Shown here: piece after piece, positions 27,579-36,818 of the stretch
How the letters are laid out: every line of letters begins with the position of its first letter
Numbering within the stretch: the stretch's first letter is position 1
NCBI GenBank assembly: GCA_963815645.1
Contig: CAWFHL010000007.1
Location: 1 to 64,000, forward strand
From: JBBRHQ01 sp963815645
GTDB taxonomy: Bacteria > Actinomycetota > Thermoleophilia > Solirubrobacterales > 70-9
DNA length: 64,000 bases
Reading direction: 5' to 3'
The notes under the pieces: generated by a model
The model's database searches: none
Told to the model about the DNA's origin: nothing
What the model saw: the letters and a program-made list of their open reading frames with translations, nothing else
Translations under genes and position numbers: made by a program

Positions 27579-28723
27579 TTAGTGATCGAAAACCAGGGTG
27601 CTGACCAGCCCTGCGTGGTCGGAGTCCCAGTAGCCGTTCACCGGCTGTCGACCGGTCACCGACGAGGTGACCAGCGCGACTTCGCTCGGCGCGTTGGTAA
27701 GCACGTGATCGACCTGGTGGTCGAAATCGCTGATGCTTCCGAGCTTGTCGGTGATGATGCTGGTGTTAAGGCAGCAGCCCAGGGGATCAGCCGTGCTCCC
27801 TCGAAGAAGCCCGCGTTCTGCAGCGCCTCATAGGCGAGGCCGTCGCCGCCTGAAACGGTGTCGTCGTCGGAGTTCAGGTCGCCGATCAGGACCACCGGCT
27901 CGTCCCCGGTGGCGGGGCCACCCGGCGCTACCAGCTCCTTGGCCTGCGCCTCGCGGATCGTCGGGTCGCCGAAGGCCTCCAGGTGAGTGTTGATCAGCCG
28001 GAAGGTGTGGGTGCCGCGGACCTTGACGTCGGCGTCGGTCCAACCGCGCAGGACGTGCACGGTGACGAGGCCGGCGACAACGGGCGAGTAGAGCGTCTGG
28101 AAGTGCCCGGCATCGACGTGCTCGACCTTCACGCCGGCGTTGACCCGCTCGAGGATCACGTCGCGCATCGTCAGGCGGCCGTTCTTGTCCGCCCCGAGGG
28201 TTCCGGTGGACGGGTTGCCGTCGTAGTCAGCCGGGGCCTCGAAGATGAACTCCGGCTCGGTGATCGCCACGCGGTAGCGCTCCTTGTTCTTGTTGAGCTG
28301 GTCGAGGAGGAGCTGCAGGTAGTCGTAGGTCACGTGCGAGGCGGTGTAGTTACCGGTGAGGGGCGCGTTGAAGTCCACCGGTCCGTCGCGCCAGAGGGAG
28401 ACCTCCTGCAGGCCAACGACGTCGGGGCTCTTGCTGAGGATCTCCTGCGCCAGGCCCCTCGCTCGGACGGGGAAGTTGTTGGTGTCCACGTCCCTGAGGA
28501 TCTGGCCGTTCGCCTCAATGAACTGAGAGGCGCCTGAGGCATTGATCGCCGGGCCAAGGTCGGCGCCGAGGTAGAGGTTCCGTGTCATCACGGTGACCTC
28601 GTGCCCTGGTGGCGCTGCCTCAGATGCGCCCGGGGCCGCGAGTGCCAACACCGCGAGCGCGGCCCCCAACGAAACAAGCCAACGCGGACGATGACGACGG
28701 AACGTGCTGGTCGACTGAGACAA
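27579..28723 (-). CDS. secreted endonuclease/exonuclease/phosphatase-fold protein, one frameshift
   Basis: Signal peptide RPRWLVSLGAALAVLALAAP. EEP-superfamily boxes: VMTRNLYLGADLG (N-terminal TxNxx), VVGLQEVSLWRDG (catalytic Glu), LINTHLEAFGD, VVLIGDLNSDDDTV (GDxN), and after an indel near 27785 FDHQVDHVLTN and DSDHAGLVSTLVFDH (SDH catalytic His). About 381 residues. TTG start at 28723 with AAGGAG 7 bases upstream. Could act on nucleic acid or phospholipid outside the cell; substrate not determined. Confidence 0.82.
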
Positions 28724-28924
28724 AGCGGGACTCCTTCCCCGACCCTAGCCGGCGGCGACACCGACGATCTCTCTCTATGCCCAGGCTGGACGCTATCAGG
28801 GGCGCTTGGGAAGGATTCCCACTGGCGCTGTGCCCATTTGGCCAGAATGGGTAACCGGCGGGTCGGGCGTTTGTTCTGGCGGGTGCCGCTGCCGAGGCAC
28901 ATCGAAGTGAAAGCTCCCAAGCAG

Positions 28925-29005
28925 GGCGTGGGGCCCCCTCTCCCCCTGGGCGTGCCGACCCCACACTTCGGCGTCCGCTCCACCTCAGCTCGCCTCGCAG
29001 CCCTC
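28925..29005. repeat. dispersed GC-rich repeat, copy B
   Basis: GCGTGGGGCCCCCTCTCCCC, CTGGGCGTGCCGACCCCACA, CTTCGGCGTCCGCTCC. Its end lies exactly at the truncated 3' end of the next SnoaL-like gene. Confidence 0.5.
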
Positions 29006-29314
29006 GAGCTCAGCCTCTATGCCACTCTGCTTGCCCCGCATCCGCGCCCAATGGCAGCTCACGACCTCATCTCCCGCATCCCGTATCCAGACCAGGTCGC
29101 CTTCGAGATCCTCCCGCGGTTTGATCGCCCGAGCCCACGCCTTGCGGAACCCATCGTGCCCGTGGTAGGTCTCGCCGACGTGGTCGGGGAGGATGTTGTC
29201 GTCGTAGGCGATCTGCTCGTCTAAGAAGGACAGATCGCCGAGGGCGTTGGAGTCCTCGCTATCGATCACGGCTTCCACCCACCGCCGCACGATCTCCATG
29301 TTCTCCTGGGACAT
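28985..29314 (-). pseudogene. SnoaL-like gene lacking its 3' end
   Basis: MSQENMEIVRRWVEAVIDSE, LSFLDEQIAYDDNILPDHVG, YHGHDGFRKAWARAIKPRED, WIRDAGDEVVSCHWARMRGK, QSGIEAELEGCEAS then stop. The last two strands and the EALEAAGLSE end are missing; dispersed repeat copy B lies where they should be. Promoter element is present (GAATACT variant), so a shortened product may still be made. Confidence 0.7.
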
Positions 29315-29329
29315 CGCCTGCGCAGTATT
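29315..29329 (-). promoter_or_regulatory. shared SnoaL upstream element, copy 8
   Basis: AATACT (G to A in the first position), nine bases (GCGCAGGCG), ATG of the truncated gene ending at 28985. Confidence 0.5.
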
Positions 29330-29476
29330 CCACCCGGGGGATAACCGGCCGCTGGCCGCAAGCTCTGGGGGCGTGCCAGGACGCGGTCGCCTTCGGCTTG
29401 GATCCCTCAACTCCCGGCTTGCGCCCAGCAGGCACCGGGTGTACGGTCGCTCGGAAGCCGATCACGCAAGGGAGGA

Positions 29477-30645
29477 ATGGATGTCAGCGAGTCTTGCCTG
29501 CGCTCCAGTCATCGCGTGGTGACCCTCCGGGGGCTGATCCTAGCCCTGGCCGTGGCCGTCGTCATCGCCCTCGGTGGCGGCTCAGCGCACGCCGCCAGCG
29601 TGAAGTGCGGCGACACGATCACCACCGACACGACCCTCCACCACAACCTCGTCGATTGCCCCAACAACGGCCTACTGATCGGCGCCAACGGGATCACGCT
29701 CAACTTGAACGGGCACACGATCGACGGTGACGGGAGCCCGGCCGCCGGATGCGATCCGAAGGCGGATTTCTGTGACGTAGGGGTGGTCAACTTCGGTTAC
29801 GACGGGGTCACGGTGAAGCACGGCTCGGTGCGGCAATTCGCGGGTGGCGTCAACTTCGGGGAGGTACACCACACCCGCCTGCTCGACATTTCCGCATCGG
29901 CCAACGAGTCCGTCGGCATCCAGCTCTTCAACTCATCTCGAAGCCTGATACGGGGCTGCTCCGGAAGCAACTCCCTCGACCGCCACGAGGGGGTCGGGCT
30001 GGGCTTCTTCACATCGCGTCACATCCGGGTCCTTAACTGCACCTTCCGACATAACGCCCACGGCATCTTCACCGAGGATTCAGCCCACAACCTGGTCAAG
30101 GGAAACGTTTTCTCGCGAAACAGCAGGGAAGCGATCCTCATGGAGGGAGGCAAGGACTTTCAGATAAGCCACAACCGACTCCTACGAAATGGCGGCGGCA
30201 TTAACCTCGGCCCCGGCAGCCGAAGTGCCGTGACCGAAATCGCGTCCTCGGGGGTCGTTTCGGGATCTGGATCCAGCATGGAGGCGGCAACTTCGTCGCC
30301 AGCAACCTCGTCGCCCATGCCCGGGTGGGCATCCGCCTCGGAATCAAGGATCGATTCGGCGGCGCACACAACGTTGTCCGCCGAAACCGGGTCCACAACA
30401 GCCTCGTTGACGGGTTCGTTGTCGACAAGAAGGACCATCACAGCCTCCTGAAGCGAAACGTCTCTACGGGGTCTGGAGACGACGGCTTCGACATCTCCAG
30501 CCGCTCCGCGACGCTCACGGGCAACAGGGCGAACCGAAATGGCGACCTCGGCATCGAGGCGGTGCCTGGCGTGAACGACGGTGGCGGCAACATTGCCCGC
30601 CACAACGGCGACCCGCGCCAGTGCACGAACATCGTCTGTAGCTGA
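29477..30645 (+). CDS. secreted right-handed beta-helix protein (NosD/pectate-lyase fold), one frameshift
   Basis: Signal peptide TLRGLILALAVAVVIALGGGSAHA. Repeating strands with N/G turns: NGITLNLNGHTIDGDG, NFGYDGVTVKHGSVRQFAGG, NSSRSLIRGCSGSNSLDR, ILMEGGKDFQISHNRLLRNG and, after an indel near 30240, NVVRRNRVHNSLVDGF, SGDDGFDISSRSATLTGNRA. About 388 residues. Such proteins bind or cleave polysaccharides; no catalytic triad can be named here. Last Cys pair (QCTNIVC) may close the helix. Confidence 0.78.
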
Positions 30646-30726
30646 GCACCGCCCTCCTCGCCTGGCCAACAACGGTGGCTACCTCTTGGTGCGCCGCGCC
30701 CTCCAAAAGGGACCCACGTCTCCCTC

Positions 30727-30942
30727 TCAACCGAGGGCTGGCCGCTGATGGACGGGGACTGCGCGAGGAACCGGGGGCGGCTGGTCGATCAGCCGTCTCT
30801 CGGCCTCTAACTGGGCCGCGCCCCACCTGGGGTCGGAGATCCATTCCAGGTCGGGGTCAGTCATCTCCTTGACTCCCTCGAGATCTCGGCCTGCCATCGC
30901 TCGATAGAGGCTGCGAACGATCTCCACGTTCTCCTGCGACAT
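30727..30942 (-). pseudogene. SnoaL-like gene, 5' fragment
   Basis: MSQENVEIVRSLYRAMAGRD, LEGVKEMTDPDLEWISDPRW, then the family similarity ends abruptly at GAAQLEAERRLID and a Pro/Arg-rich run to the stop. Only the first 45-50 residues are kept. Promoter element intact. Confidence 0.65.
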
Positions 30943-30957
30943 CGCCTGCGAAGTATC
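30943..30957 (-). promoter_or_regulatory. shared SnoaL upstream element, copy 9
   Basis: GATACT, nine bases (TCGCAGGCG), ATG of the 5' fragment ending at 30727. Confidence 0.5.
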
Positions 30958-31022
30958 GCTCCGATCAGTCTCGCCACCAGGGCCCACGCCCAGCTGGGAT
31001 TGCCAAGTGCCGCGAGAAACCA

Positions 31023-31057
31023 CGATCGGCCGGGCCCCGGCGTGACCCGGCCGATCG
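31023..31057. terminator. strong hairpin, 12-bp perfect stem
   Basis: CGATCGGCCGGG, 11-base loop, CCCGGCCGATCG, eight bases after the stop of the minus-strand secreted protein gene at 31065. Confidence 0.75.
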
Positions 31058-31064
31058 CCGACGC

Positions 31065-31355
31065 TCAGCTGCCGGGGTGGTTGGCGGTCACCTGGTAACA
31101 GGCGACGTCGTACTGCGACACCGCATGCTGATTGCCGTGGGCCGCCGAGGGTGTTCCGGGGCTGCCCGCGTAATGGGCCTCGGCATTCGCGAACCCTCCC
31201 GTCGCGAATCCATTCGGTTGGCTGGTTGCCCCCGCAGAGCCGCATGAGGCATCTGGCTGACCGGTGCCGCTTGGGTTGGGAGCCGCCACCGCGCCGGCTG
31301 CGGCAAAGCCGACGACGGCCGCGGAGACGAGAGCGGTAGCGATGATTCTGCGCAT
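31065..31355 (-). CDS. small secreted protein, unknown
   Basis: 96 residues, intact. Signal peptide MRRIIATALVSAAVVGFAAA ending GAVAAP. Mature part NPSGTGQPDASCGSAGATSQ, PNGFATGGFANAEAHYAGSP, AAHGNQHAVSQYDVACYQVT, ANHPGS. The two Cys (ASCG, VACY) probably pair. This N-G-F-x-T-x-G-F-A-x-A-E-x-x-Y-A-G pattern recurs in actinobacterial exported proteins of unknown role. Confidence 0.7.
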   Translation of the reverse strand: MRRIIATALVSAAVVGFAAAGAVAAPNPSGTGQPDASCGSAGATSQPNGFATGGFANAEAHYAGSPGTPSAAHGNQHAVSQYDVACYQVTANHPGS

Positions 31356-31477
31356 CGAGCACCGTCCTCTCGGAGTAGAGCACCGCCGCTTATCGGCGAC
31401 GCAATCGGACTACGGTGGGGCCGAGGGCAGGGTTCAGATCGACTGGAGGATCGCTCAGTTGGAGCTCTCGCTAACCG

Positions 31478-31906
31478 CTATTTGATCCGCGGGACGACAA
31501 AGCTCAGGCGTCCGGTGTCACCGCTGCAGCCGCCCGTACCCCGGAGGCGAAGGGTGCCGACGATCTTCTTGTTGTGATTCGCGAACCGGCCCTTGATCGT
31601 CACGATCAGGTTCGGCGTCGGCGGCCAGTCAGCGTTGCCTGCCTTCCCCGGGTGGCCGCTGCCGAAAAACTTGAGGCGGTTGTTGACCTTCATCGGGTGG
31701 AAAAAGACGTTGGAGCCGTTGCAGGGGGTTCCTGTTGGCACGTTGTGGAATTCGACTTCGGTGACCTTACGAGGGTGGCCATGTCGCAGCTTCGATTTGA
31801 TCTCCACGCCGTCGTTGTTGACCTGCGGCTTGAAGGGACCCGAGTAGAACGCGGCTAAGGCGGTCCCCGACAGCGCGAGGGTGATCGCGATCGCGATGGG
31901 AATCAT
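31478..31906 (-). CDS. secreted protein, unknown
   Basis: 142 residues, intact. Short signal peptide MIPIAIAITLALSGTALAAF. Mature part GPFKPQVNNDGVEIKSKLRH, PRKVTEVEFHNVPTGTPCNG, FFHPMKVNNRLKFFGSGHPG, KGRFANHNKKIVGTLRLRGT, GGCSGDTGRLSFVV. The beta-strand-rich body with one Cys pair resembles exported proteins found in many copies in Solirubrobacterales. AGGAGAG lies somewhat far (14 bases) from the ATG. Confidence 0.65.
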   Translation of the reverse strand: MIPIAIAITLALSGTALAAFYSGPFKPQVNNDGVEIKSKLRHGHPRKVTEVEFHNVPTGTPCNGSNVFFHPMKVNNRLKFFGSGHPGKAGNADWPPTPNLIVTIKGRFANHNKKIVGTLRLRGTGGCSGDTGRLSFVVPRIK

Positions 31907-31990
31907 CAGTCGCTTGATTGCTCTCCTGCCCCTGAAGATGAATGAAGGACGTTACTGCATAGCGCGTCGTTACCAAACCAGTCGAAGCTG

Positions 31991-32416
31991 CTAGATCTCG
32001 GAATAGCGTCGCCAATCCCGGAGATGCTCGAGCTTGGCGAGCTGGTACTCGTCCGCCTCGATGCTGGCGTCCGGATGCGCTCTTCGTGGCTCGATGTAGG
32101 CCTGTGTCGTTTTGATGCAGGCGCCCAGATCTTCGTCAGTGAGGCGTTTCATCGAATCGTCGATATCGCTGTCGGCAATGTCATAGCGGGGTTCATCTAC
32201 CGAGTAGACAACGCCAACCGGGGATAGAGCATCATCGACCCTGCTCTTCACTGCCTCCTTGGTCTCCCCGCTCAAGAAGAAGGGTACGACCACGGACAAG
32301 CTGGGTCCGAAGCCATCCCGCGACACCGGGGAGCCTGAATTCAGTCCAGACCCAACCACGGCGGCTACTGCGTCGGGGCTGCAATAGACCTGAACCAAAA
32401 AGCGGGGCATGATCAT
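31991..32416 (-). CDS. hypothetical cytosolic protein
   Basis: 142 residues from MIMPRFLVQVYCSPDAVAAV, VPFFLSGETKEAVKSRVDDA, VYSVDEPRYDIADSDIDDSM, DEDLGACIKTTQAYIEPRRA, DEYQLAKLEHLRDWRRYSEI. No signal or TM. Acidic, helical C-terminal half. Not recognised. Starts 29 bases after the stop of the upstream secreted protein and may be co-transcribed. Confidence 0.55.
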   Translation of the reverse strand: MIMPRFLVQVYCSPDAVAAVVGSGLNSGSPVSRDGFGPSLSVVVPFFLSGETKEAVKSRVDDALSPVGVVYSVDEPRYDIADSDIDDSMKRLTDEDLGACIKTTQAYIEPRRAHPDASIEADEYQLAKLEHLRDWRRYSEI

Positions 32417-32444
32417 GTCAATGGGACACGATCGAGCCCGGCGA

Positions 32445-32812
32445 TCACGCGGCGTTATCGACGGCGTGGAGCAGCTTCGCCCCAGCCGAGACGCATTGGC
32501 TGAAGGGCGTTCCCTTCTCGACCGTCGACATGCTTCTTGCTCTCGTTCTGGCAGGCCTTGCGGGGATTGTCGGCCGCGCCGTTGGCGAGCTTGGCCATCG
32601 CGGTAACGCATTGGCTGAAGGGCGTTCCCTTCTCGACCGTCGACATGCTTCTTGCTCTCGTTCTGGCAGTACTTGCCATAGGCCTTTGCTTTGGCCGGCA
32701 GGCTGGCGCCTGGGCTATGGCCGTGGCCCGCGGGCTTTGCAAGAGAGAGCGCGGGCGATGCACTCAGCGCGAGAGCGCCTGTGATGAGTGCGAGCTTCAC
32801 AGTGCGGTTCAT
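32445..32812 (-). CDS. secreted protein with a duplicated Cys repeat, frameshift repeated in both units
   Basis: Signal peptide MNRTVKLALITGALALSASP. The body has two units of CQNESKKHVDG followed in another frame by VEKGTPFSQCVTAMAKLANG (unit 1) and VEKGTPFSQCVSAGAKLLHA (unit 2), ending VDNAA. The consensus K-C-x-x-x-SKKH-V-x-G-x-KGTPFSQCV-x-A-M-x-K-L is a known exported repeat in actinobacteria. Each unit needs the same one-base frame change. Confidence 0.6.
32491..32554. repeat. 64-bp direct repeat, copy 1
   Basis: Begins ACGCATTGGCTGAAGGGCGT and ends GCTCTCGTTCTGGCAG; identical over all 64 bases to 32606-32669, period 115 bp, inside the secreted protein gene. Confidence 0.95.
32606..32669. 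repeat. 64-bp direct repeat, copy 2
   Basis: Second identical copy; the intervening 51 bp encode the AMAKLANGAADNPRKA linker. Confidence 0.95.
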
Positions 32813-32964
32813 GTTGCCTCCTTGGAAACTGGGCTACCTTCGCTCACACAGTCGAAGGCCCCTGGTTTTGCGCCCCCACTTCGCAGCGGGTTCGCCCTTT
32901 CGAGGTCGTTCCTCGACACCTGCAACGCCGGCCCGCCCGCGTTGTCAGGGCCAACAATGAGATT

Positions 32965-34414
32965 TCAGTGGCCGTTGCCCGCTTTGCCGTGGGTCCCGCC
33001 GGCGTTGGCGCCGTGCGATGCGGCCGGAGAACTCGGGTGCACGGGGTGAGGTTTGGCGTGTGAAGCCGAATTGGGCGACGGGGAAGCTGATCCAGGGTGA
33101 TGGGCGGGTGTTGGATGATTCAGGGCTGCTGCGGGAAGCACAGGCTTATGGGCGGCGGCAGTCTCCTGTCCATGAGACGCGGCGGCCGGAGGTGAGGCGT
33201 GGGAACCGTGCGAGCTCGGATTTGTCGCCGTCTCGGTCGAGCCTCCAGCTGCGTTTCTCGCCGCCTCCGGGGTCGAATCTGCCCTTGCCGACCTCCCTGC
33301 CGCAATCTTCCCTTGGGGTGTGGCCTGCCTGCGGTCTGCGAACTTGTTTCGCTGATTGTTGTCCGAATGCTGCCGAACTTTGACTTGGACCGGAACCCTC
33401 GGTGATGGCAGAAGGCACCGGGATCGAGTGCGCCGGCGAATTGCCGGGGTTGTTGCTTTGACCAGTCGAGCCGAGATGCACCAGACCGCCCCTGTTGGCG
33501 GCGGTGACTCCAACTGCGGTCACGGCAACCACTGCTGCGGCCGATTTCAGAATTGTCGAGGCCGCCAGCGTCTTGGCGGCGCCCCCGCCAACGTTGCCCG
33601 CGAGGCCGGCTCCCAAGCAGCCGTGGCTGCCGGCGAGGACTCCGTGCAACAGCCCCGCGGACGCCGCCGCCGGCAATGGGCTGAGAGCGGCTAGGTCTCG
33701 TTGTCGGGCCGCAATGTCGGCCCTGAATTCCGCGCAGCTCTCGCAGGCCCCGAGATGAGCTCTGATGTCGCGGCGCCGCAGAACTCGGCCATCGCCGTCA
33801 GATAGCGCCTGTTTGACGGTTTCGCAACCCATCTCACGCCCGACCTTCATCCGCTGAAGGCTGGTCCGCGCTTCGTAGATCGTCTGCCGGATTACCGCAG
33901 GCGTGGCGCCGAGGGTGGCGCCGATCTCCTCGAATCTCAATCCAGAGAGCTCGCGCAGGACGAGTGCGCTGCGCTGACGCTCGGGTAACTCTCCGAGGTC
34001 GTTGGCCAATTGGTGGAGCCGCTCCTTGGTCTCTGCGCTCTCGTAGGGGCCAGCATCGATTGCCGCCGTAGAAGCGGAATCGATGTCCGCACCCGGATGT
34101 CTCCTCCTCATCAGGTTGATCGCTTCGTTGTGGGCGATCCGATAAAGCCACGGCTTGAGCTTGATTTCCCTCTTCTCGCCAGGAAGTGCCTGCAGCGCTT
34201 TGACCATCGTGTTCTGAAGGGCATCCTGGGCATCCGACGGATTCCCGAGCATCGCCTGGCAATAGCGGAATAGGTCCTGGTGGTAGCGCTCGTAGATCAC
34301 CGCGAATGCCTGCTCGTCCCCCTTGCTTGCGCGGTTGACCAGGCGGTCGTCGGTTACCAACCGTCCGGATCGAGATCGCAGGGTTAAGGCGGGCAGGGCT
34401 ATTGCCTCTGTCAT
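32965..34414 (-). CDS. ECF sigma factor fused to zinc-finger anti-sigma module, TM and exported tail, one frameshift
   Basis: Sigma-70 family transcription factor. Sigma2: DEQAFAVIYERYHQDLFRYC, DAQDALQNTMVKALQAL, KPWLYRIAHNEAINLMRRRH. Sigma4: ELPERQRSALVLRELSGLRF, EEIGATLGATPAVIRQTIYE, ARTSLQRM. Then a zf-HC2-type anti-sigma finger MGCETVKQAL...RRDIRAHLGACESCAEF (H-x3-C-x2-C), a TM helix (ILKSAAAVVAVTAVGVTAA) and a Ser/Pro/His-rich tail, continued after an indel near 33400 to NAGGTHGKAGNGH. About 483 residues. The layout implies a membrane-held sigma factor that is its own anti-sigma; release would need proteolysis or a conformational signal. Confidence 0.85.
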
Positions 34415-35241
34415 GGGTAGGGAGTATCGACACCGACGATCATCTGATCAAGGTTGGGTTTGACCTCTGACGATGAAACGGGGACGCGTGCGGATTGTCA
34501 GTCCCGTTCGGTCGTATTGAATCTCGCCGTGGATCCCAGGCGCTGCAAACGCTTAGCAGCGCCTGGGGGCTCCAGGGGCGTTTGGCGGCTGAATCCCTGA
34601 GGCGTGCCTGTATGTGGAAGAGGACGCGCCGTCTGCCGGCCCCTCCCCTCTCCCCCTGAGGGCGGTGGCAACAGAGGGCCGAGCTTCCGGTCGGCCTGAA
34701 CACTCACGCGGCTGTTTGTTCCTTCTCTGTTCCTTCGACTAGACAAGGCCGGCAGTCGAACCGCTTGGGAATGCGAAATACGGAGCCAAAGAGCGCGAGC
34801 CTCCAAGGCTCGCGTCGCCGGCTGAGGGGCTAGCGCTCCTGAGCGTTTCTATCGGCACAACTGGGCCTGATGCGTATGCGTAATGGCTCCCAGCCGGGGG
34901 TGGGGGCTCCCCCCTCCCCCTGGGCATGCCGGCCGGGCTTCGCATGTCGGCTTCCCCTTCCGCCTCACCCTCTCCTTGCACGCTCGAGCTCGATTGACGA
35001 TGAGTAACGGGTGGTGACGGTAGGCATGAAGACATAGGGGTGGGGGGCGAGCAGGTGACCACTGAGCGGGCCTCGCGGCTCGCCAATGACGGGGAAACGT
35101 CACACGACTGAGAGCCCGGGGCTTTGTGCCTGGCGTAAACGTTTGGCTGCAAACCTTGATGGCGCTATGCTCCAAAGCCCACTAATCGGCCCCGCGCGGG
35201 TGGTGCCGCCGGGGCCATGGCACAGGGAGGTAGAAGCTCCC
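34415..35241. other. gene-free interval
   Basis: No gene supported on either strand. It contains a repeated TGTTCCTTC pair at about 34715-34735, dispersed repeat copy C, and the upstream region of the serine recombinase. The open frames present are low-complexity GC artefacts. Confidence 0.5.
34879..34985. repeat. dispersed GC-rich repeat, copy C
   Basis: TAATGGCTCCCAGCCGGGGG, TGGGGGCTCCCCCCTCCCCC, TGGGCATGCCGGCCGGGCTT, CGCATGTCGGCTTCC. Best preserved of the three copies. Confidence 0.55.
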
Positions 35242-35941
35242 ATGCAGGTACTAGGTTACGTCCGCGTCTCCCACCGAGGAGCAGGGTCGGGGAGCTGGCA
35301 TCGGGCTTTGAGGCCCAACGCGAAGCCATCGCCGCCGAGTGCGAGCGCCGGGGCTGGGTACTCCTGGAGGTGATCGAGGACGCGGGCTATTCCGCTCAAG
35401 AACCTCAACCGTCCAGGCATCCAGTTCTGCGCTCGATCAAGCTCCAGAGGCCGGCGAGGCGGAGGTGCCTGGTGGCCGCGAAGATGGACCGACTCTCCCG
35501 CTCCCTCCTTAACTTCGCCTCGCTGATGGAGGACCCTCAGTCGAGCAGGGCTGGGCAGCTCGTCGCCCTCGACGGAGCCGCGGACACCACCACTCCGGCA
35601 GGGCAAGATGATGGCCGGCGTCCTCGCCACCTTCGCGCAGTATGGAGCGGGGACATCATCGGGGAGCGGGTCCGCGCGCCACGCACCAGGTCCAGCGAAG
35701 GAACGGAACAAGGCGAGATGGGACGGCAAGCGCCAGACACCCGAGGGGCCCTGATCGATGGGCGGGATCGAGTCGGGGTGAGCGCGAGCAAGGATCAACG
35801 CTGCAGGAAATAGCCGTCCGACTCAACGACGATGGGGTGCCGACCGTGCGGAGCGGCAAGCGCTGGTGGCCGGCGACGGTTGCCGCGGTGTTGAAGTCGG
35901 CGAGCTATGAGGCGGAGTTGGCAGCGGCGCGGGGATCGTGA
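35242..35941 (+). CDS. serine recombinase (resolvase/invertase family), frameshifted
   Basis: MQVLGYVRVS carries the catalytic serine (residue 10) of the YxRxS box; then SGFEAQREAIAAECERRGWV, LLEVIEDAGYSA, LVAAKMDRLSRSLLNFASLM (the DRLxR motif), IIGERVRA, and a C-terminal recombinase-type helix GSTLQEIAVRLNDDGVPTVR, SGKRWWPATVAAVLKS. About 230 residues, the normal length of the small actinobacterial/phage form. Indels near 35295, 35405, 35445, 35555, 35650, 35700 and 35785. Ribosome site GGGAGG. Whether it still works cannot be judged with this sequence quality. Confidence 0.7.
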
Positions 35942-35962
35942 CCGAGGCTCCCGCCCAAGCCG

Positions 35963-36521
35963 CTAAGAACCCTCCGCAAGCTGCTCGACCTCAACCTCCT
36001 CCGAGAACCCGTCGATGATCTCAACGCCATGAGCCCTCAGCTCCGCACTATCTCCTCGACCGATCGGTGCTGGACGACGCTCATTGGCTGATCCCGTAGG
36101 AGTTGGGACTTGTCAATGTGCACCGCACCGGAGACGGCGAGGTTGCGGCTGGCACCCGGGAGGTCGCGGGCTGGGATCTCCTCTAGCGTCTCCTCGATCC
36201 GCTCCGCCACCTGCTGCTCGAGGCGGAGGTAGCGCTCGGCGGCAGCGGTGTGCTTCTCGGCCAGGAACTCGCGCAGGCGGGGAAGCTCCCGCGCCCTGAC
36301 CTCCTCGTAGCGCTGGGGGTGGATCCTGTTCACCCAGCTCTGCAACGTAGAACGTGGGATCGGGAGCCCCTCGCCGGCCAGGACCTCAGCCGCCATCCGG
36401 GTGTTGCCGCTGGCTAGGGCTGTGGCTACAAGCCCGCGCTCGATCTCCTCCTCGGTGTAGTTGGTGCGCGTGCGTTTGCTGGATGAGGTTGGGCGATGGG
36501 CGTCGAGGTTTGCTTATCCAT
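35963..36521 (-). CDS. helix-turn-helix protein, phage terminase small-subunit-like, frameshifted
   Basis: MDKQTSTPIAQPHPAN, then in another frame NYTEEEIERGLVATALASGN, TRMAAEVLAGEGLPIPRSTL (HTH), QSWVNRIHPQRYEEVRAREL, PRLREFLAEKHTAAAERYLR and a coiled coil LEQQVAERIEETLEEIPARD. As read it stops at 36037, but an indel there opens ELRAHGVEIIDGFSEEVEVE to a stop at 35963. Convergent with the recombinase (22 bases apart). The HTH plus coiled-coil layout is that of small terminase or transposase-associated DNA-binding proteins; the exact role is open. Confidence 0.5.
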
Positions 36522-36818
36522 GGTCTGAGGATGATTGGGGAGCCGGATGCCACTCCCCGTGACTTCAGGCCCGGTCCTGGGCCTCTGGGCGTCAGACCTG
36601 CGGCAATCCGATCTATGACTCAAACTTCCAATATTGGGAGCACCGCTACCTTCTATGCCCTATGCTCGCCTTGCTTAGCGAGGAGGGGTGGTGGCGCTGG
36701 GTGGATCATTCCGGAGCCCCAAAGAAGTTAGACGGGCGCTGAACGGCCTGACTTAGGGCCAGTTCTGTCCTTGCCATTTGCTCGGCCCCCGTTTAGCCCA
36801 ATCCCGGGGGGTCACCAG

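Noticed and set aside
32491..32669. CRISPR-like pair of identical 64-bp repeats
   Set aside because: Only two units, unit too long, inside a coding sequence, and no cas gene in the window; it is a gene-internal duplication.
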